From: Oligoflexus sp.
Lineage (GTDB): Bacteria > Bdellovibrionota_B > Oligoflexia > Oligoflexales > Oligoflexaceae
Direction: 5' to 3'
Assembly (NCBI RefSeq): GCF_035712445.1
Contig: NZ_DASTAT010000053.1
Location: forward strand, 49,684 to 113,683
DNA length: 64,000 bases
Of this stretch, positions 17,038 to 25,380 are shown piece by piece. Position 1 is the first letter of the stretch; each line of letters opens with the position of its first letter. A program made the translations under genes and the position numbers. Under the pieces are notes generated by a model, which was not told the origin of the DNA, did not search any database, and saw nothing but the letters and a program-made list of their open reading frames with translations.

Positions 17038-17574
17038 ATGCAGAGCCCAAGCAGAACAGTTGTCGGTGTCACAGTTGTCGGTATCTTCCCTGATATTGCC
17101 GATGCCCGCAGAGCCACAGATGACCTGCATAGTCAGGGCATTTCCACAGCCCGCCTGGTCGAAAACGAGCTGGCTGTGACATTCACCGGAACTGCGGAGC
17201 GCGAAGGCGCCAGCAGCGGCGATCACGGTAAAGGCATCAAGGGATTCTTCGCCCGGCTCTTCGGATTGAATGATCATCGTTCCGATTGGAAGCTGAGTGA
17301 AGACACGGAATCCTATTTCAAGGATGCTTACGATAAAAAGCATCATCTCGTGATTATTGAAGACTGCAAAAACGTCAGCCTCTGCCGCGAAATCATTAAG
17401 GCTCACGGCGGCATCTCGGAAGAGCAGGGTGGACATCACTATCAGGCAGGCGCCCGTGCTCGCATCACAGGCGAAAACGCCACCGATTCAGGGTTCGGCG
17501 TGGATGTCGATCGCATGCCTTTCTCTCATACTCAGGAGCATCACAGCCGACCCGAGACCGATCGCGCGCTGTGA
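17038..17574 (+). CDS. YflT/general-stress-type domain protein
   Basis: 178 residues from the ATG at 17038 (AAGGAGG at best spacing). Residues about 8-50 (VVGVTVVGIFPDIADARRA) resemble the N-terminal beta-alpha unit of the YflT/general stress protein 17M family, where a strand is followed by a helix that biases toward small residues. The tail is charged and His-rich (QEHHSRPETDRAL). No enzyme motif is seen. Related proteins accompany stress responses. Assignment is tentative. Confidence 0.5.
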   Translation: MQSPSRTVVGVTVVGIFPDIADARRATDDLHSQGISTARLVENELAVTFTGTAEREGASSGDHGKGIKGFFARLFGLNDHRSDWKLSEDTESYFKDAYDKKHHLVIIEDCKNVSLCREIIKAHGGISEEQGGHHYQAGARARITGENATDSGFGVDVDRMPFSHTQEHHSRPETDRAL

Positions 17575-17665
17575 TGGTCAGGAGCTGATTGCAGGTGAAC
17601 GCAGCTCCTCTGAAAACCTTGGCAGCCCTGCAGTTACGCCTGGACCTTGAGCAGAAAACTTCGGA

Positions 17666-17689
17666 AGGATCCGTGTCTCTGCGGATCCT
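17666..17689 (+). repeat. Inverted repeat after the stress-type gene
   Basis: AGGATCCG (17666-17673) and CGGATCCT (17682-17689) form an 8-bp stem with an 8-nt loop. No T-run follows, so it is only a possible factor-dependent terminator or mRNA-stabilising stem. Confidence 0.4.
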
Positions 17690-17805
17690 CACTGTCTCCT
17701 CCGCCCGACTCCAAGGCCTTGTCCCTACCCACCGACAGTTGATTTTGCAGTCCATCCGATGCGATAAGGGCTTGGGATTTCAATGGACAGCACATGAGGG
17801 CCTTT

Positions 17806-18837
17806 ATGCTGGAAGATCTTGTGATCAATTTTAGCCAACAAAGCCGTGCAGCAGAGATTCAGCAGATGATACAAAACAAGCTGATGAATTTTGATCTGCC
17901 CGCTCATCTGCGGCAAGCAGCCATTAAAATCGCCCTGGTGCAGAATCGTGAGAAACCGTTTCTGACCCAACCCATGATTTATACCTTCTTTGGAGACCAT
18001 GGCATTGCCGAAGCAGGACTCTGCAAACGCAGCAGCATGCCGCGCATCGAACTTGTGCGGCATTACCTGTCGGGAAGCAGCGCCCTCAATATTTTCAGTC
18101 GGCAGAATCGCATCGAACTGCGGCTGGTGGACTCTGGACTGGCCTTTGATTTGAATGATCCGAAGCTGATTCAACGCAAAATCGGCCAAGGCACGCGGAA
18201 TTTTTCCCAGGACCAGGCCATGTCCCAGCTGCAGCTCGAACGCTGTCTGAAGAGCGGTCGTGATCTGATACGCACCCGCCGCAATCAGGCGAGCAACACG
18301 GTCGGCATCGGCATCCAGTCGGTCGGTTCGGAATTCGCGGCCCTGATGCTGCTCTGCCGCCTTGGGGGACTGGCGCCGGAAACCTGTCTGCAGGATCATC
18401 CGGCCTTCAGTCCCACGGATTTCCCCTGGATCTTGAAAAAATTCCGCAGCGTTTTGAACGCCAGCGGACCTGTGCAGAGTCCTTTGATCGAGCTGCAGAA
18501 TTTCGGTGGCCTTGAAATGGCCACGGCCCTGGGCGCGATTCTTCAGGCCTGTCATCAGCGCTGCATTGTGCTGGTGGATGGCCTGGTCGGCAGTTGCCTC
18601 GCGTGGCTTGCGACGCTGCTTTTTCCCGCCTGCGCCCTGCCCATCATCATCGCCCAGAATAGTCCCAGCTTCGCCGACACTTTCCTTGCCGAGCAATTGA
18701 AGACGGAGCCCCTGACCCAGTTCAACAGCTATGTGAGCGATGGCAGCGGCATTGCCCTGAGTTTCCCCCTGATCCAGGCGGCGTGCAGTTTTCTGAATGA
18801 GAGCACGGCCTATGGTCTGCAGTCCGGAGCTTCGTAA
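17806..18837 (+). CDS. Divergent CobT-like nicotinate-nucleotide:dimethylbenzimidazole phosphoribosyltransferase
   Basis: 343 residues (GAGGG precedes the ATG at 17806; the ATG at 17794 is also possible). The length and whole layout match CobT, which makes alpha-ribazole phosphate for the lower ligand of cobalamin: FFGDHGIAEAG, YLSGSSALNIFSRQN, LVDSGL, NFGGLEMATALGAILQA, LVDGLVG and GSGIALSFPLIQAA. Key positions differ: the catalytic Glu of the usual GEG/SG motif is Asp here (SDGSG), the GIGNTT motif reads GIGIQS, and the GHRS region reads AQNS. No other cobalamin genes are nearby. It may use another base, be weakly active, or have a new role. Confidence 0.75.
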   Translation: MLEDLVINFSQQSRAAEIQQMIQNKLMNFDLPAHLRQAAIKIALVQNREKPFLTQPMIYTFFGDHGIAEAGLCKRSSMPRIELVRHYLSGSSALNIFSRQNRIELRLVDSGLAFDLNDPKLIQRKIGQGTRNFSQDQAMSQLQLERCLKSGRDLIRTRRNQASNTVGIGIQSVGSEFAALMLLCRLGGLAPETCLQDHPAFSPTDFPWILKKFRSVLNASGPVQSPLIELQNFGGLEMATALGAILQACHQRCIVLVDGLVGSCLAWLATLLFPACALPIIIAQNSPSFADTFLAEQLKTEPLTQFNSYVSDGSGIALSFPLIQAACSFLNESTAYGLQSGAS

Positions 18838-18938
18838 AACCCCAAGCCACAGCACCATTCTAGCGCAATAAATAAGGATTGTTCCTGAGCCTGCTCGCGG
18901 CTACCTTGGGCGTCAGAAATCTGAAAGGAGTGTTGCCC

Positions 18939-21104
18939 ATGGTCACGTTTTCCAAGTGCCTCAGCGCCGGCCTTCTGGCCCTGGTCCTGACGGCCTGTGC
19001 GTCAGACGGAGGAAACAAACGTATGACGGATTCCGCTTTGAGTGCTGAAGCCCAAAAAAATAACGCCCTGCTGGCCCCATGGTCTGGACCGCATGGCGGA
19101 GTTCCTCCCTTTGATCAGGTCAAGCTTGCCGATTTTAAACCGGCCTTGGAAGCCGGCATGGCACAAAAAAGAGCGGAAATCAAAGCCATCGCCGAGAATT
19201 CCGAGGCCCCGACGTTTGAAAATACGGTCGCCGCTTTGGAAGACAGCGGCCGCACCCTGGATCGCGCGATGACCATCTATTCGATCTGGGCCGGGACGAT
19301 GAGCAGCCCGGAATTTCAGGCTATTGAAAAGGAAACGTCAGCACCCCTGGCTGCATTTGAAGATGAGATCATTCAAAACGAGAAACTTTTCAAACGTCTG
19401 GAAACCGTCTATCAATCCCCTGCATACAAAACGCTGACGCCCGAGCAGCAGCGTTTGACCTGGAAATATTATACCGACTGGACCAGGGCCGGTGCCAAAC
19501 TCAATGCCAAAGACAAGCAGCGGCTCAGCGCGATCAATCAAAAGCTGGCCGATGTCTTCACAAGCTTCCGCCAGAACCTCCTGGCTGATGAATCCACTTT
19601 TATCCTGCTCGAAAGCGAAAAAGATCTGGCCGGCCTTCCCGAGGCTCTCGTCAAATCCGCCGCCGCCGATGCCGCCACCCGCGGCGCGAAAGGCAAGTGG
19701 GCCATCAGCAACACGCGATCGTCGGTCGATCCTTTCCTGACCTATTCCAGTCGCGCCGACCTTCGCGAAAAAGTCTGGCGGGCCTTCGTCAATCGCGGGG
19801 ATAACGGTGACACGCATGACAACAACCGTTTGATTACCGAGATCCTGCAGCTGCGTGCGGAAAGGGCCAAACTCCTCGGCTATGAAACGCATGCGCACTG
19901 GCGTTTGGAAAATGCCATGGCCCGCACTCCCGATGCCGCGATGGCTTTGATGGTGGAAGTCTGGAAACCCGCCGTCGCACGCGTGCAGGAAGAGGTGAAG
20001 GACATGCTGCCTCTTGCGACCCGTGAAGAAGGCAAAAAGGCGATCGAGCCCTGGGATTACCGCTACTATGCGGAAAAAGTGCGGAAGCAAAAGTACGATC
20101 TGACGGAAAATGAAGTGAAGCCTTATTTCCAGCTGGAATCCTTGCGTGAAGGCATGTTCTGGGTGGCGGGCGAGCTGTTGAATTTTGCCTTTACCCCGGT
20201 CACGGGTTTGCCCGTGGTGCATCCCGATGTTCGCGTCTGGGAGGTGAAGGACAAAACCAGCGGCCGTTCGATCGGGCTTTGGTACTTTGATCCTTATGCT
20301 CGTCAGGGCAAGCGCTCGGGAGCCTGGATGAATGCCTATCGGAACCAGGAACGATTCCGCGGTGAGGTCACCACGATCGTTTCCAATAATTCCAACTTCA
20401 TCCAAGGCGCTCCCGGCGAGCCGGTCTTGATCAGTCTCAGTGATGCGCGGACTCTCTTCCACGAATTCGGTCATGCCCTGCATGGTCTGGCCTCGAACGT
20501 CACCTATCCCGGGCTTGCTGGTACAGCTGTGCCGCGTGATTACGTGGAATTTCCTTCGCAGCTTTTGGAAGAGTGGCTTTTGACTCCCGAAGTTCTGAGC
20601 CGCTTCGCTTTGCATTATCAGACCAAAAAGCCGATGCCCCAGTCACTGGTCGCGAAGATCGACAAGGCTTCGAAGTTCAACCAGGGCTTTGAAACCGTCG
20701 AGTATCTGTCCAGTGCGCTGGTCGATATGAAATTCCACCTGAAGAAGGCCGATAGCATCAACCCGGATGCCTTCGAACGCGAGACCCTGGCCGAACTCGG
20801 CATGCCGAAGGAAATCGTCATGCGCCACCGCTCGCCGCAGTTCGCGCACATCTTTGCCAGCGATGGCTATTCAGCCGGATATTACAGCTATCTGTGGTCG
20901 GATACCCTGAGCGCCTCGGCCTATGAAGCGTTTCTGGAAGGAAAGGGGCCCTATGATAAAACCGTGGCGCAGCGCCTCGTCAAGCATGTTCTTTCCGTCG
21001 GCAACTCGGTGGATCCTGCCGAAGGATTCCGGGCGTTCCGCGGCAAGGCACCTGGCAGTGAAGCCCTGATGCGTAAACGCGGTTTCCCCTTGAGTAAGAA
21101 GTAA
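18939..21104 (+). CDS. M3 family oligopeptidase (Dcp-like), lipoprotein
   Basis: 721 residues from the ATG at 18939, with AAAGGAG upstream and a lipoprotein signal ending in LTAC (Cys20). This is a thimet-oligopeptidase/dipeptidyl-carboxypeptidase type zinc peptidase. The N-terminal half is helical (LAPWSGPHGGVPPFDQVKL, as in Dcp/OpdA), and the metal site HEFGH spans residues 508-512, with a downstream acidic helix for the third ligand. It degrades short peptides. Dcp in enterobacteria is soluble, so the lipid anchor points to work in the periplasm or at the surface, feeding on peptides released by the secreted proteases nearby. Confidence 0.9.
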   Translation: MVTFSKCLSAGLLALVLTACASDGGNKRMTDSALSAEAQKNNALLAPWSGPHGGVPPFDQVKLADFKPALEAGMAQKRAEIKAIAENSEAPTFENTVAALEDSGRTLDRAMTIYSIWAGTMSSPEFQAIEKETSAPLAAFEDEIIQNEKLFKRLETVYQSPAYKTLTPEQQRLTWKYYTDWTRAGAKLNAKDKQRLSAINQKLADVFTSFRQNLLADESTFILLESEKDLAGLPEALVKSAAADAATRGAKGKWAISNTRSSVDPFLTYSSRADLREKVWRAFVNRGDNGDTHDNNRLITEILQLRAERAKLLGYETHAHWRLENAMARTPDAAMALMVEVWKPAVARVQEEVKDMLPLATREEGKKAIEPWDYRYYAEKVRKQKYDLTENEVKPYFQLESLREGMFWVAGELLNFAFTPVTGLPVVHPDVRVWEVKDKTSGRSIGLWYFDPYARQGKRSGAWMNAYRNQERFRGEVTTIVSNNSNFIQGAPGEPVLISLSDARTLFHEFGHALHGLASNVTYPGLAGTAVPRDYVEFPSQLLEEWLLTPEVLSRFALHYQTKKPMPQSLVAKIDKASKFNQGFETVEYLSSALVDMKFHLKKADSINPDAFERETLAELGMPKEIVMRHRSPQFAHIFASDGYSAGYYSYLWSDTLSASAYEAFLEGKGPYDKTVAQRLVKHVLSVGNSVDPAEGFRAFRGKAPGSEALMRKRGFPLSKK

Positions 21105-21190
21105 AATGTCAAAGTCATGGCCTGCCCCCAGGGGGATTGGCACGAAATCTGAACCGGAGACTTTCGGTTGATCAAACCAGGAGACAGGTC

Positions 21191-21625
21191 ATGACCCAGG
21201 ATCGCCTTCGTATTCGCAATGTCCAGGTCCTTTCAAGCGACTACTACACGCTGCGGAAAACCACCTTCGATTTTCTCCGCAGCGATGGTACCTGGCAAAC
21301 CATGAGCCGCGAGAGCTACGATCGTGGCAACGGCGCCGCGATTCTGCTCTATAATCGCCGCAAAAAGACCGTTATTCTTACAAGGCAGTTCCGCTATCCC
21401 GCCTTTGGGAATGGCAGTGATGGCTTTCTGATTGAAGTCTGTGCCGGGGTTCTGGATGAAAACGATCCCGAGGGCGGCGGCAAGCATGGCGAAGGCGAGG
21501 ATATCGAGGTGCTGGAAATGCCGCTGGCCGAGGCCCTGCAGAAGATCCGAACCCGCGAGATTATGGATGGCAAGACCATCATGCTCCTGCAGCACCTCGA
21601 ACTGTCCGGACGTATGAAGGACTGA
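21191..21625 (+). CDS. NudK-type GDP-mannose pyrophosphatase homologue lacking the Nudix box
   Basis: 144 residues from the ATG at 21191 (AGGAG upstream). The two ends match NudK closely: LSSDYYTLRKTTFDF, YDRGNGAAILLYN, RQFRYP and LIEVCAGVLDENDPE, then EDIEVLEMPLAEAL and IMDGKTIMLLQHL. Ordinary NudK (about 190 residues) has some 47 residues between these halves, with the REUXEEXGU metal-binding Nudix box and the substrate loop. Here DPE (residue 94, base 21472) runs straight into GGGKHGEGED. The reading frame is intact, so a clean in-frame deletion has removed the catalytic centre. Hydrolysis should be lost, while dimer-forming parts remain. Confidence 0.8.
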   Translation: MTQDRLRIRNVQVLSSDYYTLRKTTFDFLRSDGTWQTMSRESYDRGNGAAILLYNRRKKTVILTRQFRYPAFGNGSDGFLIEVCAGVLDENDPEGGGKHGEGEDIEVLEMPLAEALQKIRTREIMDGKTIMLLQHLELSGRMKD

Positions 21626-21634
21626 GCCCAGCCG

Positions 21635-22321
21635 TTACTGATGCTGGCTGATGACCTGGGAATCTCTGATGTAAAAAAGGATCTCCTTGGGATAAATGAG
21701 AGAACCATTTCCCAGATGATTCAGATGAGCCAGTTCCATCCAGCGGCCCGGGGTGCCGTAAATCTTTTTTGAAATCGTCCCGAGCGTGTCACCCGGTACG
21801 ACTTCATAGGTGTTCATCGCACTGCCGACGGGACTGCCCACGGGAACAAGGCTTCTGGCCTGGAGTCCAACTGTGGCTTGAAATGAAGGAGCGTCGAGAC
21901 TTCCTGCCTCCACTCCAAATTGCGAACGGGCAAAGAGCGGTTTTCTCCTCTCGACGTTTTTGGCTTCCCGCGTATTCCGCGGCGCAAAATATTCGCGCTG
22001 CAAAAGTTCCGGCACGAAGACCTGAGTTTGACCGAGCGCCCAATTCTTTTGATCCAGGGGCAGGTGCATGCCTTTTTCCATGTCTTCAAGCGAGGATCCT
22101 CGTGCGGCCAAAAGCTGAGCATCATTCTCCTTCATGGCCAGCAAGGCTTCCTCGGAAGCCTGTCGGGGCGAAGGCAGGCTGTCTTCCGGTGCCGCATCCC
22201 AGAATGTGAGGCGCGTGGTTGCGCAGTCATCATCCAGGATGGTTTTTTGAATCGACTGACAGCCGATGGCTCCCGAAAAAAGACCGATTAGGACAAGGAA
22301 CGAAAAGCCGGGTTTTCGCAC
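21635..22321 (-). CDS. LysM-domain lipoprotein
   Basis: 228 residues with a lipoprotein signal (GAIGC). The middle 120 residues have low complexity and no recognised domain. The last 50 residues form a LysM module (YEVVPGDTLGTISKKIYGTPGRWMELAHLN...IYPKEILFYI), which binds N-acetylglucosamine in peptidoglycan. Probably an outer-membrane lipoprotein tethered to the cell wall. Convergent with the NudK-like gene, 9 bp apart. Confidence 0.8.
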   Translation of the reverse strand: MRKPGFSFLVLIGLFSGAIGCQSIQKTILDDDCATTRLTFWDAAPEDSLPSPRQASEEALLAMKENDAQLLAARGSSLEDMEKGMHLPLDQKNWALGQTQVFVPELLQREYFAPRNTREAKNVERRKPLFARSQFGVEAGSLDAPSFQATVGLQARSLVPVGSPVGSAMNTYEVVPGDTLGTISKKIYGTPGRWMELAHLNHLGNGSLIYPKEILFYIRDSQVISQHQ

Positions 22322-22351
22322 GAATGATCCTCCACGAATATTTTTAAAACG

Positions 22352-23164
22352 TCATGGTGTACACTGAATACGGGCTGACTTGTTTTTCAAGAGCGCCTCG
22401 CTGCAATGAGAAGCGCTGACTCCTTTGATGCTCAGACCCGGAGAGTGGCCGCTCATTTCAATACGACTGCTTCCCAGCGAAGCCTCACTGATTTGAATGT
22501 CACCCTTCGATTCATCCCCTGCTGCAAGGTAGACGAGCTTTTTCACATCACTGGCGGTGGTGAACTGCGCGAAGCTCTCATGACCACGCATGACAAAGCA
22601 AATCCCGGCCAGAGGATGACCGGCACCCAGGTTCAGGCTCAGCTGCGATTGACGACCAGTCAGGCGAACGGCGATGGCCGTGTCGGGACCGATATTCAGA
22701 GAGGTTAAAGCCTCGCCGGCACTGATCACCCGGATGCGGGTGGCAAAGCCTTTCAGATGACGACCACAGGCTGCGGCTATGCCAGCGGCATCGTCCGCTA
22801 CGACAGCAGTTTTCACGGGCCTGGATGGTTCAGGGCGCGCGGTCCTGCCTTTGTCTTCTTCCATTGCAACGCTGTCATCTTCGGCTTCATCGTCCGCGGT
22901 CTCGGCATCGTCCGAGCCCATGCTCTCCTCATCAGTCATACTGGAATAACCAAGGGAACGAACCTGAGCCCCGGCCTCTGACTCTGCTTCTTCGTCATTG
23001 ATAATAAACTCGCTGCCTCTAGGACCTTCTTCACCGACTTCGGAAACGGTCAGAATAATGGGTGTAAGTCCTTGCTCTATGAAGGCAGGCGGTTCATTCT
23101 GACAAGCAGTAAGACTGATCGGGATAAAGGCATAGAAGGCGAGACGACGCATGTTGCGATGCAT
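22352..23164 (-). CDS. Lipoprotein with acidic linker, unknown function
   Basis: 270 residues; AAAGGA precedes the start and the signal ends in LTAC. About residues 50-110 are a strongly acidic, disordered linker (SDDAETADDEAEDDS). The C-terminal 150 residues are beta-rich with four cysteines (AACGRH, GICFVM, SHCSEA, IQCTP) and repeated short strands (LSLNLGAG, DIQISEASL, RIEMSGHS). This suggests a small beta-helix or DUF3060-like fold; that is a guess. Located 30 bp upstream of the LysM lipoprotein on the same strand, so likely one operon. Confidence 0.6.
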   Translation of the reverse strand: MHRNMRRLAFYAFIPISLTACQNEPPAFIEQGLTPIILTVSEVGEEGPRGSEFIINDEEAESEAGAQVRSLGYSSMTDEESMGSDDAETADDEAEDDSVAMEEDKGRTARPEPSRPVKTAVVADDAAGIAAACGRHLKGFATRIRVISAGEALTSLNIGPDTAIAVRLTGRQSQLSLNLGAGHPLAGICFVMRGHESFAQFTTASDVKKLVYLAAGDESKGDIQISEASLGSSRIEMSGHSPGLSIKGVSASHCSEALLKNKSARIQCTP

Positions 23165-23210
23165 GCAGATCCTTTCTTCATCTAACGATGAAATTTTTGT
23201 GTCTTAAAAG

Positions 23211-23297
23211 TAAAGATCGGCACATCTTTGCAGGTAAAAAATAATCATCAAATCCTCTGGGATTTACGGGCTCTAGCCTGGTCATTAAAGATCGGCA
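23211..23297. promoter_or_regulatory. Direct repeat in a divergent intergenic region
   Basis: TAAAGATCGGCA occurs at 23211-23222 and again at 23286-23297, 75 bp apart on the same face, between the acidic-linker lipoprotein and the zinc-ribbon gene. A pair of regulator sites is possible. No other gene is visible in this 300-bp gap. Confidence 0.35.
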
Positions 23298-23466
23298 AAC
23301 GTCGGGAAACGAAGGCGTCTCAGGCGATTCCCGCCTTTTGCCCGCTTTTTCTGTGTAAATCGTGATCTTAGGGCAGATCTCGTTGAGAGCTGCGGGTATT
23401 CCCGGCACTCAGGGGACGAGTGTGCTATGCTCAGTCGGAACCAGGAAAGAAAAGGCGGATTGTTCC

Positions 23467-23769
23467 ATGCCAGTCTATGATGTTGCTTGCTCCTTATGCG
23501 GATATGCCGGTACAGCCACGATCAAAATCAATGATCTATCCAGCTGGGATGCCGAGGCTCTTTGTCCCAACTGCAAAAAAGGTGATTCCAGTTTTCGGCG
23601 TATCATCAAGTCAGCGCCGGCCACGACCGGATCGGCCGCTCATAAGGCTGAGTTCAAATCCAGCGATCGCGATGATATGCGGCATAAGGAATTTCAGAGA
23701 CGTAATCCGGATCAGGTTGCGGCCGCGATCGAAAGCGTCCGCAAAGGGGAAAACGAGGGTTTCACGTGA
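23467..23769 (+). CDS. FmdB-like zinc-ribbon protein
   Basis: 100 residues beginning MPVYDVACSLCGYAG, the usual FmdB/CxxC regulatory-type zinc ribbon opening, with the second pair CPNCKK 35 residues on. Four cysteines should bind one zinc. The remainder is charged and helical. Family members are annotated as putative regulators; direct evidence for the role is scarce. The last 8 bp overlap the convergent TapT gene. Confidence 0.75.
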   Translation: MPVYDVACSLCGYAGTATIKINDLSSWDAEALCPNCKKGDSSFRRIIKSAPATTGSAAHKAEFKSSDRDDMRHKEFQRRNPDQVAAAIESVRKGENEGFT

Positions 23770-24370
23770 TGCCCTTGGCATTCACCTCGAAATCTATCTG
23801 CTTTTGAACCATATCTCGGAAAACATGCAGAAGCCGATGATGCTCCCCCGATGGGTGAGTTCCCATCAGCTCGATGATGTGATGAATCGTTTCAATGGTG
23901 GAAAAGCAGTCGATGTGCGGCTGCTTGCGAATGATAAACTCCGAAGGCTTCGGCGGATGGAACATGACCTGGGGCAAAGCCTGAAGGCACCGGCTCTTTC
24001 TATACATCGACCCGGCCATGCTCCAGGTGGCATCCAGGATAATGAAAACGTCCTCCTGCGCCGCGGATGACTCGGGTTTCTGCCAGGTGGCGATGTCCTG
24101 GGCCATGGGGCCGGGGAAGAGCAGAAAGCAGCGTTTTCCCGGATCTTTCAGGAGTTTTTGCAGGGGCTCGTGATCATCGAAGCTGCTGTCGGTCATGAGC
24201 CTCGCGTTTTTCAGGTGAAGAAAGGCCATGCGGCCCGTATTGATGGCTTTGCGCGACTCCTTGGGATGCAAAAGAATAACGAACTGCGGCTGGCTACTGA
24301 AAGGCTCGATGTCCTTGCAATAGCACATGATTTCCGCCTTGCGGCAGGTCAGGCAAAGAAGTCGCGACAT
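23762..24370 (-). CDS. tapT: DTW-domain tRNA-uridine aminocarboxypropyltransferase
   Basis: 202 residues. The N-terminal Cys cluster (CLTCRKAEIMCYC), ILLHPKESRKAINTGRM and the DxTW signature (ILDATWSMAGSMYRKS) identify the DTW family. TapT uses S-adenosylmethionine to add the 3-amino-3-carboxypropyl group to uridine 47 of tRNA (acp3U). Length is typical for the shorter bacterial form. The gene stands alone on the minus strand. Confidence 0.85.
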   Translation of the reverse strand: MSRLLCLTCRKAEIMCYCKDIEPFSSQPQFVILLHPKESRKAINTGRMAFLHLKNARLMTDSSFDDHEPLQKLLKDPGKRCFLLFPGPMAQDIATWQKPESSAAQEDVFIILDATWSMAGSMYRKSRCLQALPQVMFHPPKPSEFIIRKQPHIDCFSTIETIHHIIELMGTHPSGEHHRLLHVFRDMVQKQIDFEVNAKGIT

Positions 24371-24714
24371 GGTCCAGCCCTTCTATCGAACAGGAAAAAG
24401 CTCACAGTGGCCGGGAAATATACTGTATTTGCCCGCCCAGGTGAAGCCAAGGATCCGCTTCGGTAGGACGCGCCCTTAAAAGTCAGTTTGACATAAAGCC
24501 TTGCCCAGAAGCCTGTGCTAGAGAATTTCTGGACACTTTGCGTAAAGGCTTCACGCTTTGCTTCTTCGCCTGCCTCATCGCTACTTTATGTGCCCCTGGA
24601 CCAATCCATTGGTTGCGGGGGAAGAGTCGTTACAGCGGTGTTCACGCTCACTCTTCTGAAGAATCAGGTCCAGGGGAAAATTTCCAAAGGGCACTTCAAC
24701 GTCCGGAGATTTCC

Positions 24715-25380
24715 ATGGAATCACGTGATCCGATCCATCTTGATCCTATGATTCAGCAGCTGCGCACTCATATTTTAAACCTCTGGCCCTGCCAGTCCCT
24801 GCAGCTCAACCTTCATCCCATGCTGGCTCTTAAAGAACTCTACGCGCATTCCTGCAGCCCCCGGCATGTCAGTGAAGAGGAGCATCGTCATAACCTTGTC
24901 GCGCCTGATCGCATTCTGCGGCGGCAGATGGCGGATTCCATCACCCCTTTTCTGAAAACACTCGCAAAAAATCCGCCTGAAGACCTGCTTCTCGTCTGTC
25001 CTGGTCTCGTTTATCCGCATGATGCCGCCGGTCTCCTGCAGCCGCGCAATGAAATCGCCCTATGGCGTCTGACGGCTCAGAACATTCCCCTCAGCTCACT
25101 CGATGATCTTCGGGAAGCAGCTGCAGGCATTCTGCCTCGCGGCATGCGCCTTCGCACTCGTCGCACGAGCCAGCCTTATCTGGTTTATAGCCAGGGTCTT
25201 GAAGCCTACTGCGGCGGGTGGAGATGGATCGGGCACTGTGGACTGCTCAATCCCATGCTGCTGATCGAATGCGGTTTCGATCCGGTCACCACGGAGGGAC
25301 TGGCTTTAAGCCTGGACCTGGATCGTTGCCTCGCGCTTCGGGATAAATGGGACGAAATCTGCTTAAGGCGTCGATCCTGA
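24715..25380 (+). CDS. Free-standing PheS-like class II tRNA-synthetase core
   Basis: 221 residues from the ATG at 24715 (GGAG 8 nt upstream). Segments follow the order of the phenylalanyl-tRNA synthetase alpha catalytic domain: RILRRQMADSITPF (like LLRTHTS), VCPGLVYPHDAAG...ALWRL (like PGRVYRRDxID...FHQ, motif 2), then GGWRWIGHCGLLNPMLLIECGFDP and GLALSLDLDRCLAL (like LEILGCGMVHPNVL..GIDP and GFAFGLGLERLAML, motif 3). The motif-2 arginine is proline here (VYP), and the Phe-pocket FTEPS region is altered. The N-terminal coiled coil and the PheT partner are absent. It may be a paralogue with a non-translational use of aminoacylation, or inactive. Confidence 0.65.
   Translation: MESRDPIHLDPMIQQLRTHILNLWPCQSLQLNLHPMLALKELYAHSCSPRHVSEEEHRHNLVAPDRILRRQMADSITPFLKTLAKNPPEDLLLVCPGLVYPHDAAGLLQPRNEIALWRLTAQNIPLSSLDDLREAAAGILPRGMRLRTRRTSQPYLVYSQGLEAYCGGWRWIGHCGLLNPMLLIECGFDPVTTEGLALSLDLDRCLALRDKWDEICLRRRS

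Noticed and set aside
24488-24520. TTGACA followed by TGTGCTAGA as a promoter for the PheS-like gene
   Set aside because: The -35 is perfect, but no -10 hexamer falls at 16-18 bp.
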